A stretch of DNA of 64,000 nucleotides from Polyangiaceae bacterium (lineage in GTDB: Bacteria; Myxococcota_A; Polyangia; Polyangiales; Polyangiaceae): positions 321,764 to 385,763 of the forward strand of contig JAWKRG010000010.1 in the NCBI GenBank assembly GCA_041389725.1, read 5' to 3'. Made by a program: the position numbers and the translations under genes. The notes under the pieces are model-generated. The model was not told the DNA's origin, ran no database searches, and saw only the letters and a program-made list of their open reading frames with translations. Positions within the stretch are counted from its first letter, which is position 1. Each line of letters starts with the position of its first letter. This document shows positions 10,401-16,975 of this stretch, in pieces.

Positions 10401-11498
10401 CAGCACGATCTGGTAGAGAAGGCGAAGCAGCGCCACGGCGTGCGCTACAAGCACGAGCTGCCCTGGCAGGCCATGCGTGACGTTGCCGAGGAATCGAAGC
10501 GCGTGCTGCGCGACGCGGGATTCGGCAAGCAACTCGACGCCGTCCTGGCAGATCCCTTTGCGCAACTCGAGGGAGCGGTGGGTGCCGTGTTCAACTCCTG
10601 GGATACCGAAACCGCGCAGCGCTTTCGCGAGATCAAGGGCATCTGCCACAGCTGGCACACTGCAGCCATCGTCCAAGAAATGGCCTTCGGCAACCGAGTG
10701 AACGCGCGTGTCGCGCCCGGGCTGGACGAGACCGAGGCGTCGCTCACCGGCGTCATCACGCGGACCTACCCCACCGACACGGGTGTGCGTGCCTTCGAAG
10801 GCGAGGTGAAGTTCTCGGCTGCGGGCGACGACCTGGTGAGTGGAATCACGTTCTCTGGCTCCTTCCGTGGCATCGACGAACTGGGAAGCCTGATGCCGAT
10901 GCTCGACAATCGCCTGAAGCACAACGTGGCCAAGATCCGTCGCTTCATGGGGACGGACCAGGAGGTGGAGTTCACCGTGGACCACGGCGTGCTCAGCGTG
11001 CTGCAGACACGGCGTGCGGAAGCGCACAAAGACCAGGCCACGGATCGATTCTTGGAACCGGGGGAACCCGCTACCCGTGGGGTGGGCGTGCGCGGTGGCG
11101 GCTTCCGAGGCATCGTCGTGTTCGACGACGCCGATCTGGCGGAACTGTCCAAGATTGACTTCTCGACGCGGGACGACGTGGACGGTCTCCTGCTCGTGAT
11201 CGAGAATCCAACGCCCGACGACATTCCGCTCATCATCTCCGCGGGCGGGCTGCTGACGGCGCGAGGAGGCTCGACCTCCCACGCAGCAGTGGCCATCAAC
11301 GGTATCGAGGATCGCGACTATTCGGGCGTGGTCAGCGCCGTCTCTCTGGATGTGAATGCCTCACGGCACGAAGCCGTGATTCGGGCGGCTGATGGACAGG
11401 TGCTGCACCGCATCCGCAAGGGCGACATCGTGTCGATCCATGGCACGACCGGCGAGGTCTACGTTGGGTCGCGGCGCAAGCTGGTGGCGAAGCCCTGA
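4416..11498 (+). CDS. Giant fusion: M50/site-2-protease-like membrane domain, circularly permuted enolase, HD domain, PPDK ATP-grasp and phosphohistidine domains
   Basis: This 2360-residue protein starts at an ATG preceded by AAGGAGG at ideal spacing. Residues 1-240 hold about four membrane segments, a zinc-protease HELGH (76-80), a GPxxxxN stretch (149-155) and FLDFRLADPG (194-203), as in M50/S2P proteases. Residues 255-560 are an enolase barrel with GGRH (His270), EGG (Glu327), probable Glu343, LD370, IED (Glu428), GDD (455-456), IK (Lys480), SHRS (His508) and Lys531. Residues 570-800 then match the enolase N-terminal domain (GIPTV, PLGTSAG loop with Ser614, YGGKG..AVENV, NALLSVSLAV), so the two domains are in permuted order. 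A Pro/Glu linker (850-935) leads to an HD domain (His958, HD 991-992, DVDQLDA at 1056). Residues 1160-1850 are unassigned and largely helical. From YGGKG at 1861 there is a PPDK-type ATP-grasp, then the mobile domain GGSTSHAA (His2289). The PEP/pyruvate-binding barrel of PPDK is absent. The combined reaction is unknown. Confidence 0.85.
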   Translation: MIHGQGSRDRSALQEGWVIANHILVAFHVAFISSVLALPAASILKWEVLGFIFFSPETIVSALFTYLTFHFCVAWHELGHFTVAARLNALNESALREAQERSSAPFASRVLWYLGLFLKIPFGRAVGVKREGLNYYPDAPYNLAVAAAGPRASRNAALFTLPPAAALLAVGLLGDHTALIYAGRLLLGIGVVSFLDFRLADPGKYRAFLERERRAADKAQSVGQLTGWLAQAAGVKQRLLASRMQFAAHPRLGVVSAPWQFRNCGMGGRHTEKEYPESNVSMQEAMFLILSATSYQEAQELTVRLQNRLKEIIEKEEGCRVMGIGLEGGLAPYIEKGEFPLPEVRLWSMMKRAIAECGCRPGVDVAIALDPAMSELELAYRAENNLPDAVGMYLFWRDKAKVVLDRDGVLALFVEALEEYEIPILSIEDGFSEYDHEGWRLLRERLGDQVFIIGDDLVTTNDKTIEEAADGGLINCALIKANQIGSLYETLLAMLVALGKGLELVVSHRSKSPNDDMEAQIALAVNALGLKAGGGANTERLVKYQSVSELLLSLEEAEEDSALPDGAQAVIRSLRAYEEPTNAGIPTVGSSAEVWLPTASVSLRFRGATPLGTSAGSGEAIHLVDESVEYAEHKEVIDHFPALFRERELGVYAFKKGLEEVRVRSEGDDDLSGLFVRAQRYGGKGCLTAVENVSTVVAPWLEGKNVAELSLLDLDRGLLLLELRAARRRGKLAEDASDEECIRVMQRKQNIGMNALLSVSLAVGRAIARVHGKELYELLREEMLAVIDRLAARNGVELRGSRFVDYVTALRAVTAKIEQQGLSLHEVLRGLTGIYAESSAESAARRFVASAPPPGGEPEPEAAPEPVPVLVPAPESAPVPEPEPEREPVVGDENPTPAPRGRPVSEPLPTPSPLAAAAAEPPRARRAPPPPIAFEVLDRLAAELGDGYRKDSHHGLLHARDLLFRAELLAETLAVEERVDWRVLSAAIGLHDVASHKKKHGPEGAARAQQLLPKLPGFSDEQVKRVADAIVLHEDRTPDGVSKRQQSGLEAQILYDVDQLDAFGPKGVYRYVAVYTEREASLDRVLGDAEARYQSLAFDETRRLAAGDFGFTREFFERLAQEQPADDRMLGAHGVVRFISEHVKEPPHRLADEALDELSQDEEASPERAFAVEYFRALRGAYAELAAGPADPNDAGAEAEAESSALLDVDRALWVALVQPEVPEVQHALDTYLQVKALLGRPERPFGIVNNRVLRAGSELVVPYLLGRELVIHVVGEDGPVRTVRRALPPGTIFTDALVGELAEVRGEAIDLEKPLYVLDPDATPVMPIVRIRDAAALLERVNSTTNRNQAVFLLRTLAARLSHLSVKDLLGAKNLQPEIRDLTKELVRFLNGPLRRRLLVLTRLIVRNLSGLVGKPNVIDRLWNDTIELAEIRVPGSAVVNELRRTCHHALGKRSLHIAIAYREFLDSGDTKGLAALGFGAPSQADLDARGKEAPREILRRVEEDLGRLLGASQIVTRVEEWKESYADALLRCDLGTSVEEELTAIVDKGLREKNRWVYYHHLRILGAKAQSFWWPQEFGKELSESVELASRQKPDAEGFDAADTEQALRDAVAEFVRELRAHHQDELFGLLSEVIASYQDEQYFETFRKTRALRAYLVGAINHAAFEEQRYYLCQLETLLEEMGYLAIRHVASHYQEKGVDLEQCLELVRLTAMNLQFDGLFSRELSDFATMLVDGERSEAELLNLLESVERAYHRVRQRVTVPYEKMRERLGHSPQDLRQILANIQRYMHDLNSMVQFADTAASHLREQLAQGRALRSSRPAPSAEAVEEAILHISHRERIRRFLQDDSAHHSLREIYGGKGSGLCYISYLNVPTRDGFILPTSYGRAQMHRVAPERLRRELSAHLAELEADISRRDGEERRFGVATGRPLVLAVRGGSVLSMPGILTTVVFLGMNDEIVEQLATDMPWGAWDSYRRFLASYADAVWGFDLEQHDLVEKAKQRHGVRYKHELPWQAMRDVAEESKRVLRDAGFGKQLDAVLADPFAQLEGAVGAVFNSWDTETAQRFREIKGICHSWHTAAIVQEMAFGNRVNARVAPGLDETEASLTGVITRTYPTDTGVRAFEGEVKFSAAGDDLVSGITFSGSFRGIDELGSLMPMLDNRLKHNVAKIRRFMGTDQEVEFTVDHGVLSVLQTRRAEAHKDQATDRFLEPGEPATRGVGVRGGGFRGIVVFDDADLAELSKIDFSTRDDVDGLLLVIENPTPDDIPLIISAGGLLTARGGSTSHAAVAINGIEDRDYSGVVSAVSLDVNASRHEAVIRAADGQVLHRIRKGDIVSIHGTTGEVYVGSRRKLVAKP

Positions 11499-11727
11499 CC
11501 CGGCTGACACTGGTTCACATCGGGGACGCCTGAGATCTCCGCCGGCGAACCTCGAGCAGTTGCGTGATTTGCCTGCGTCGGTGGCAGGCAACGCCCCGCC
11601 ACGCGGTGGTCTCCGTCCTGCCGTGGTCGCCGCGGCTTGGCGCTCTTTCGCTGAATTTCGCGCTGGAACGGCGGTTGCTGGAAGGAGCGGTGTCGGCACA
11701 GCGCCGACTCCCGCCAGGAGAACCATC

Positions 11728-12345
11728 ATGTCACGAGCTCGTTCATCAATTGCCGGGTCCGCCTTTTGCGGACTGCTGTCCCTCGCCGGAGTTGCAGGCG
11801 CCGCAGAGGGTCCCGTGGACTCCACTCCAGCAAGTGCAGACTCGGCGACTACACCGCCAGACAGTTCCGCTTCGTCTCGCACCTTCGATGGCTTGTCCGC
11901 AGCGCTGCTTGTTGGTAACGGATTCGAAGACGGAGTCAACGTCGGCTTTGGCGCGCGCCTGGGCACGAACCTCGACCGTCTGTATCTCGGCGGCACCGGC
12001 GTCTATCACCTCGGCGAGAGCCGCTCCGCTTCGGCGCTGGGGCAGAACGTCGATGCGTCGGTCAACATCTACTACTTCGGTGCAGAGGCTGGCTACGACT
12101 TCAGCGCAGGTCCCGTGCTGCTCCGGCCCTATGGCGGGTTTGGGCTCGGTACTGCCCGCGGCTGCGTCAACGGAAGCTGCGACACGGATAGTCGCGCGTA
12201 CATCGCACCTGGCGTGTCGGTATTCGCCTTCGTCAGCGATGCATTCTTCGTGGGCGGTGATGCGCGCTTCGTCGTCCCCCTCGACGACGATGGCTCCAAC
12301 TTCGATCACTTCGGTCTGTTCGCCTTCGCCGGCATGTCGCTCTGA
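11728..12345 (+). CDS. Outer-membrane beta-barrel-like protein with signal peptide
   Basis: A 205-residue exported protein. The start at 11728 was chosen because GGAG lies about seven bases upstream and the next 26 residues form a clean signal peptide (SIAGSAFCGLLSLAGVAGAA). The longer frame upstream lacks this logic. After a short Ser/Thr/Pro-rich stretch, the rest alternates polar and hydrophobic residues with many Gly and aromatic residues (GFGARLGTNLDRLYLGGTG, YYFGAEAGYDF, LRPYGGFGLG), ending FAFAGMSL, which is typical of small eight-stranded outer-membrane barrels. The CNGSC pair near residue 150 could form a disulfide. The function is unknown. It lies 229 bases after the giant fusion gene and could be co-transcribed or separate. 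Confidence 0.65.
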   Translation: MSRARSSIAGSAFCGLLSLAGVAGAAEGPVDSTPASADSATTPPDSSASSRTFDGLSAALLVGNGFEDGVNVGFGARLGTNLDRLYLGGTGVYHLGESRSASALGQNVDASVNIYYFGAEAGYDFSAGPVLLRPYGGFGLGTARGCVNGSCDTDSRAYIAPGVSVFAFVSDAFFVGGDARFVVPLDDDGSNFDHFGLFAFAGMSL

Positions 12346-12724
12346 GAGCCGTCCGGCGGGAAGTTAGCTGCGCGTCCGGGCTCGAGGGGCCGCGCAGCCC
12401 GCCGTAGTGTGGAGGGCAAGTAGGGTTCGCTGCGCCCAGAGTTTGCCCTCGCCCAGCTCAACTCTTGCCCAGCTTTGCCCTTGCCCAAGCTCCGTCCTGC
12501 CCTGGTCGCGCCGCCAGCCCCATCCCCCTGTTGCGGCTCGGAAGTGTGGAATTCGAGCTTGAATGTCCGCTCCAGCTCGCGGCTACCTTGACCTTCCGCG
12601 CCAAGGCGGCACACTCCCCCGCTCGGCCCGGGGGACCGAGCGCTCATCCGAGTGCCTCGTTCCCCGCTCCGATCGCGCGACAGCCCGATGCAGGCCGCCC
12701 GCGCCCCTATCAGGAGACAGAGTG
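12346..12724. other. 379 bp non-coding region upstream of mmsA
   Basis: I see no credible gene here. A stretch at roughly 12440-12500 repeats GCCC-rich words (variants of TTGCCCAGCT and TTGCCC), giving a pyrimidine-rich, slippage-prone sequence on the plus strand. The final 20 bases contain the mmsA ribosome site (GGAGACAG). A promoter for mmsA should be in this interval, but I cannot pick a convincing -35/-10 pair. Confidence 0.5.
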
Positions 12725-14224
12725 ATGAGCAGCCAAGTGTTCCCCGCCTTCAAGGCCACGAGCTACGACTTCGTCGAGTACGCCCCCGTCAAGAACTGGA
12801 TTGGTGGCGAATGGGTGTCGAGCAAGTCTGGGCAGACCCTAGAGATCACGAATCCTCGCCACGGCAAGGTGATGGGCAACGTGGTGATGAGCGGAGCCGA
12901 AGACGTGAAGGCGGCTGTGGCTGCCGCAAAGAAGGCGGCCCTCGTTTGGCGCGCGACGCCGATCAAGGAGCGCGCGCAGGTCATGTACAAGCTCAAGGAG
13001 CTGATGGAGCGAGACTTGGAGGAACTCTCCTGGCTCGTGGCTCACGAGAACGGCAAAGTGATCGATGAGGCCCGCGCCGAGGTGCTGAAGGGCATCGAAT
13101 GCGTGGAGTTCGGCGCGTCGATCCCCAACTTGGGCGGCGGCGATCAGCTCGAGGTGAGCCGCGGCGTCACGTGCGCCCAGCGCCACGAGCCCCTGGGCGT
13201 GGTGGCGGGCATCACCCCCTTCAATTTCCCGATCATGGTGCCACTGTGGATGCTGCCCCAGGCGCTGGTCGGCGGAAACGCCTTCATCCTGAAGCCCAGT
13301 GAGCAGGTGCCCTACGGCGCAGCGAAGCTAGCGGCGCTGCTGGAAGAGGCGGGCTTGCCCAAGGGCGTCTTCAACGTGGTCAACGGCGGCCCCGACGCCG
13401 TCAACGCCTTGGCCGACGATCCCGACGTGAAGGCCATCGGCTTCGTGGGCTCGACGCCCATCGCGAAGATGCTCTACGGCCGCGGCGCGCAGACGGGCAA
13501 GAGCATGCTGTGCCTGGGTGGCGCCAAGAACCACCTGATCGTGGTGCCCGACGCAGATCCGAGGATCACCGCGGACAACGTGGTCGCTAGCTTCACCGGT
13601 TGCGCCGGTCAGCGCTGCATGGCCGCGGCGGTGCTCGTGGCCGTGGGCGACGTCGGTCACATCATCGACAAGATCAAAGACAAGGCATCGACCTTGGTCC
13701 TCGGCAAGGACATCGGCCCGATCATCAACGAAAAGAGCGCACGGCGCATTCGCTCCATCGTCGACGACGCCGAGAAGAACGGCGCGAAGATCCTGGTCGA
13801 CGGTCGCAATGGCAAGGCCGACCCGGGCGGTCAGTGGGTCGGGGCCACGGTCATCGACCACGTCAAGCCTGGCACCCAAGCCGCCACCGACGAGATCTTT
13901 GGCCCGGTGCTGTCCATCATCCACGTGAACAACGTGGACGAAGCCATCGCCCTGGAGAACGCCAGCCCCTACGGCAACGCGTCGAGCATCTACACGACCA
14001 GCGGCGCCGTGGCGGAGTACGTCACCGCGCGGGTGGAGGCCGGCATGATCGGCGTGAACATCGGCGTGCCCGTGCCCCGAGAGCCCTTCGGCTTCGGAGG
14101 CTGGAACTACTCCAAGTTCGGTCACGGCAACATCACCGGTATGGACGGCTATCGCTTCTGGACGCGCCCCCGCAAGATCACCAGCAAGTGGGACGTCGCT
14201 CCGGACAACAACTGGATGAGCTGA
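12725..14224 (+). CDS. mmsA: Methylmalonate-semialdehyde dehydrogenase (CoA-acylating)
   Basis: This 499-residue aldehyde dehydrogenase should oxidise methylmalonate semialdehyde (or malonate semialdehyde) with NAD and CoA to propionyl-CoA (or acetyl-CoA) plus CO2. The catalytic cysteine is Cys298 in CAGQRCMAA, and the adjoining GGAKNHLIVVPDAD is the MMSDH form in which the general-base Glu of ordinary aldehyde dehydrogenases is missing, as expected for CoA-acylating enzymes. The ATG at 12725 follows GGAGACAGAGTG; the frame upstream is open but not family-like. Valine, thymine and beta-alanine degradation all use this enzyme. With the pyrimidine genes and the class III aminotransferase in the same window, it likely finishes pyrimidine catabolism. 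Confidence 0.93.
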   Translation: MSSQVFPAFKATSYDFVEYAPVKNWIGGEWVSSKSGQTLEITNPRHGKVMGNVVMSGAEDVKAAVAAAKKAALVWRATPIKERAQVMYKLKELMERDLEELSWLVAHENGKVIDEARAEVLKGIECVEFGASIPNLGGGDQLEVSRGVTCAQRHEPLGVVAGITPFNFPIMVPLWMLPQALVGGNAFILKPSEQVPYGAAKLAALLEEAGLPKGVFNVVNGGPDAVNALADDPDVKAIGFVGSTPIAKMLYGRGAQTGKSMLCLGGAKNHLIVVPDADPRITADNVVASFTGCAGQRCMAAAVLVAVGDVGHIIDKIKDKASTLVLGKDIGPIINEKSARRIRSIVDDAEKNGAKILVDGRNGKADPGGQWVGATVIDHVKPGTQAATDEIFGPVLSIIHVNNVDEAIALENASPYGNASSIYTTSGAVAEYVTARVEAGMIGVNIGVPVPREPFGFGGWNYSKFGHGNITGMDGYRFWTRPRKITSKWDVAPDNNWMS

Positions 14225-14367
14225 CGGCGCCCACTTCTTTACGGGGAACGCCCTCGGCGCATGCGCTTTCTGGCTCGGGTCCCGGCAATTGGCTCGTGCG
14301 GACTCGCTGCGTCGGGGTGCGTTTGGGTCGTGCTTTTTCCGCGGTTCCCGGACAAGGGCGTCCGACC

Positions 14368-14395
14368 TTGACAACTTAGGACTCCGAAGTTAAAA
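14368..14395 (+). promoter_or_regulatory. Sigma-70-like promoter with an internal palindrome, upstream of the MarR gene
   Basis: A perfect -35 hexamer TTGACA (14368-14373) is followed after 16 bases by TTAAAA (14390-14395), a plausible -10. Filling the space between them, and touching both, is the imperfect 19-bp palindrome AACTTAGGACTCCGAAGTT (14373-14391) in which eight of nine symmetric base pairs match. A dimeric MarR-type repressor bound there would block RNA polymerase, so autorepression by the gene immediately downstream is likely. The predicted transcription start would be only a few bases before the ATG at 14403, implying a very short or leaderless mRNA. Confidence 0.6.
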
Positions 14396-14402
14396 CGGAG
14401 GC

Positions 14403-15062
14403 ATGGCTGGGAAGCGTCTCCCGTTCTTCGAGGAAAACAGCGAACCGATTGCCGAGCGGATCGCCACGGGCCTGCACAAGATTGGGCTCGCCATGAAGCA
14501 GCAAGCGTGGCAGCAGGCGAACGAAGAGGGCCTGTCGGCGACCCAGGGCCAGATCTTGGCGGCGTTGGTCACCGAGGGCCCGCTGTCTGGCAAGGAGCTG
14601 GGCGAGCGCCTCGGCCTGACGTTGCCAACCATCAGCGACTCCGTGCGAGCACTGGTCGAGAAGGAGCTCGCGACGAAGTCGCCGGACCCGCGACATCCCC
14701 GGGCCAGCCTCGTGAAGCCCACTGCGCGAGGGAAGACCCTCGGAGCGCGAGCGCGGTCATGGCCGGAGTTCATGGCTGGAGCGGTGGAAGAACTCTCTTC
14801 TGACGAGCAGCGCGCGTTCTACGCGGGCGTCGTGAAGATGATACGGACGTTGCAGGAAGAGGGGCTGGTGCCGGTGAGCGGGATGTGCGTCTCGTGCACG
14901 TACTTCCGGCCCAACGCGCACGAGGGGGCGTCTCCCCATCACTGCGAGCTGGTAGGTGCCCCCATCGCGGTGCATCAACTTCGGCTCGATTGTCCCGACC
15001 ACGCGATGGCAAGCCCCAAGGCGCGGCAAGACATCTGGAAGCAGTTCATGCGGCCCAGCTAG
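14403..15062 (+). CDS. MarR-family transcriptional regulator with a Cys/His-rich C-terminal extension
   Basis: A 219-residue winged-helix regulator, longer than the usual 140-150. The HTH lies at residues 45-95 (LSGKELGERLGLTLPTISDSVRALVEKELATK), followed by the wing with DPRHPRASLVKPTARG. After the second dimerisation helix, residues 160-200 carry Cys162, Cys165, His179/180, Cys181, Cys197 and His200, a C-x2-C...H-H-C...C-x2-H pattern that could bind a metal or Fe-S cluster, or sense redox state. It probably controls its own promoter and the protoglobin/thioredoxin genes immediately downstream. GGAGG sits only one base from the ATG, so spacing is unusually tight and leaderless initiation is possible. 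Confidence 0.85.
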   Translation: MAGKRLPFFEENSEPIAERIATGLHKIGLAMKQQAWQQANEEGLSATQGQILAALVTEGPLSGKELGERLGLTLPTISDSVRALVEKELATKSPDPRHPRASLVKPTARGKTLGARARSWPEFMAGAVEELSSDEQRAFYAGVVKMIRTLQEEGLVPVSGMCVSCTYFRPNAHEGASPHHCELVGAPIAVHQLRLDCPDHAMASPKARQDIWKQFMRPS

Positions 15063-15154
15063 TCCCATTGACGGCACTCGCAGTCAGCACACTCGTCCGC
15101 GGTCGCTTTCGGCCGACGGCAAGGGCGGAGCTTTGCTCCGAGAAGGAGAACAAC

Positions 15155-15742
15155 ATGAGCAGCATACCTGGTTACACCCTAGGAACCGCGGCGGTTGCCC
15201 CGTCGCCAGTCAGCCTTGCAGACTTCGACCGAATGAAGGCCAGCGTGCTCTTCGACGACGAAGACGTGAAGTACCTGCGCGTCTCACACGACGTCGTGAA
15301 GGACCAAGTGGAGGCGATTCTCGACGTCTGGTACGGCTTCGTGGGCAGCCAGCCCCATCTCCTGGCGTCGTTCACGGCGAAAGCCGACGGCAAGCCCCTG
15401 AGCGACTATCTCGGCGCGGTCCGCCGACGCTTCGGACAATGGATCCTCGATACCGCGCGTGCCGAGTACGATCAAAAATGGCTCGACTATCAGCATGAGA
15501 TCGGATTGCGCCACCATCGCTCCAAGAAGAACGCGACGGACGGTGCAGCGTCGACCGATATCGTGCCGTTTCGGGACATGTTTGCACTCGTGTTTCCGGT
15601 GACGTTCACACTCCGGCCCTTTCTCGCGAAGAAGGGACACCCGGTCGAGGAGATCGACAAGATGTACGCGGCATGGCTCAAGTCCTGCCTGCTGCAAGTC
15701 ACGCTCTGGAGCCATCCCTATGTCAAAGACGGCGACTTCTAG
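15155..15742 (+). CDS. Protoglobin (haem-binding globin-coupled-sensor-type domain)
   Basis: A 195-residue single-domain globin of the protoglobin family. The start at 15155 follows GAGAAGGAGAACAAC. Family features include the N-terminal GYTLG..AVAPSPVSLADF, DVWYGFV in the B/C region, and WLDYQHEIGLRHH (residues 109-121) containing the presumed proximal histidine of helix F. Length and composition match stand-alone protoglobins, which bind O2, CO and NO; no signalling output domain is attached. The next gene, a thioredoxin-fold protein, overlaps its 3' end by 23 bases, and a redox-suspect MarR protein precedes it. I infer a role in sensing or detoxifying O2, NO or related oxidants. Confidence 0.85.
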   Translation: MSSIPGYTLGTAAVAPSPVSLADFDRMKASVLFDDEDVKYLRVSHDVVKDQVEAILDVWYGFVGSQPHLLASFTAKADGKPLSDYLGAVRRRFGQWILDTARAEYDQKWLDYQHEIGLRHHRSKKNATDGAASTDIVPFRDMFALVFPVTFTLRPFLAKKGHPVEEIDKMYAAWLKSCLLQVTLWSHPYVKDGDF

Positions 15743-16247
15743 ACTTGGAGTCGAGCCGACAGCGGGCACGGATGCGCCCGCCGCGCCGGAGTGGACGGTC
15801 GAGACCTGGCTGAACCACTCCGGCGATCTCTCGCTCGCAGAGCTACGGGGCCGAGTGGTCGTCGTTCACGCTTTCCAGATGCTGTGCCCAGGCTGTGTCT
15901 TGCACGGTATTCCCCAGGCGCAGCGCGTTCGGGCCGCGTTTTCTCCCGAAGACGTTGCGGTGATCGGTCTGCACTGCGTGTTCGAGCACCACGAAGCGAT
16001 GCGTCCAGTCTCGCTACGGGCGTTTCTGCACGAGTACAAGGTCGACTTCCCGGTCGCCGTCGACTCGCCGGGCGCGAACTCCCCAATTCCGCAGACGATG
16101 GCGGCGTATGGCATGCGAGGCACCCCGACGTTGCTCCTCGTCGACCACCAGGGTCGCTTGCGACTCCACGCCTTCGGAAAGATGGAGGACCTCAGCCTGG
16201 GGGCCGCGATCGCGATGCTCGTGGCCGAGCGGGCTGCGGATTCCTAG
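15720..16247 (+). CDS. TlpA/peroxiredoxin-like thioredoxin-fold protein
   Basis: A 175-residue cytoplasmic protein with a thioredoxin fold. The redox motif is CPGC (Cys56-Cys59) in HAFQMLCPGCVLHGIP. Further conserved features are VAVIGLHCVFEHHEAM, FPVAVDSP and the cis-proline stretch MRGTPTLLLVDHQGRLR. The spacing is that of TlpA-like or AhpC/TSA redoxins. No signal peptide is seen, so it should act in the cytosol as a disulfide reductase or thiol peroxidase. Its ATG lies inside the protoglobin gene, a 23-base overlap that implies translational coupling. Functional linkage to haem or NO/O2 chemistry of the protoglobin is an inference. Confidence 0.82.
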   Translation: MSKTATSRLGVEPTAGTDAPAAPEWTVETWLNHSGDLSLAELRGRVVVVHAFQMLCPGCVLHGIPQAQRVRAAFSPEDVAVIGLHCVFEHHEAMRPVSLRAFLHEYKVDFPVAVDSPGANSPIPQTMAAYGMRGTPTLLLVDHQGRLRLHAFGKMEDLSLGAAIAMLVAERAADS

Positions 16248-16462
16248 GTGCGTCGGGCGGAGCAGGGGGGGCACCACGCTGCCGGCGATGGCGGCATGCT
16301 CCGAGGAGCCGTCGGCCATTGCCCACACCTGCCGGCCCAAGAACTCGAGCTTCACAGTGGCGTCCTGAGCCAAGACGACGTGCTCGCCGAAAGAGAAGCG
16401 GTGATGGAGTGCCTGGCTGACGGCGGGCTCCAGTGTAGCGCATCCCGCCACGAAAGCGCGCG

Positions 16463-16975
16463 TCAAGCTCGGTCTTGTTCCAGTTGCCACGTGGGGCGTG
16501 CGCGGCGATGGGAGACGTACAGGAGCGCCAGCCACGCGAGTGTCACTCCGACGCTGATGGCTGCGCGCAGTTCGGAGGATGGCGCCAGCCACGGTTGGAC
16601 CACTACCCAAACCGTGTAGGCGACTGCGAAGGGGGCCATGCGGTCTTTCTCCTTGATGAGCACGACGCTGGTGAGAGCTTGGAGCGCCAGCATTCCCGCC
16701 CGGGACTCGGCGACCTCATCGAGGCCCAATTGGCAGCCGACAGCGATGCTGATCAGGACCGCGCCAATGGCCATCCGCCGCAGAGTTTGGCGCCTGTGCA
16801 GGCGATTGAGTTCTCGCCATTCGGCGACCACAGCGGGCATGTCGTCGGGGGTTTGCGGGATCGGATTCGACCCGTCCTTGGCGGCCATGGCCGGCTCTTC
16901 GGTCCGAGGCGGCGCTGGTTGCGTGGTTGGCATTGGGCCGAGGGCACCTGAAGCCGCGCAGGCAGGCACGATCAA
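16463..16975 (-). CDS. Small membrane protein, unknown function
   Basis: The frame encodes 170 residues from a TTG at 16975 whose first bases overlap the TGA of the upstream minus-strand gene (TTGA), suggesting coupled translation; an ATG at 16933 would give 156 residues. The N-terminal 55 residues are Pro/Ala rich and probably disordered. Two or three hydrophobic segments follow: IGAVLISIAVGCQLGL, FAVAYTVWVVVQPWLA and AAISVGVTLAWLALLYV. This indicates an inner-membrane protein with a cytoplasmic basic tail. I do not recognise the family. The partner gene upstream encodes a probable outer-membrane barrel. Confidence 0.6.
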   Translation of the reverse strand: MIVPACAASGALGPMPTTQPAPPRTEEPAMAAKDGSNPIPQTPDDMPAVVAEWRELNRLHRRQTLRRMAIGAVLISIAVGCQLGLDEVAESRAGMLALQALTSVVLIKEKDRMAPFAVAYTVWVVVQPWLAPSSELRAAISVGVTLAWLALLYVSHRRARPTWQLEQDRA

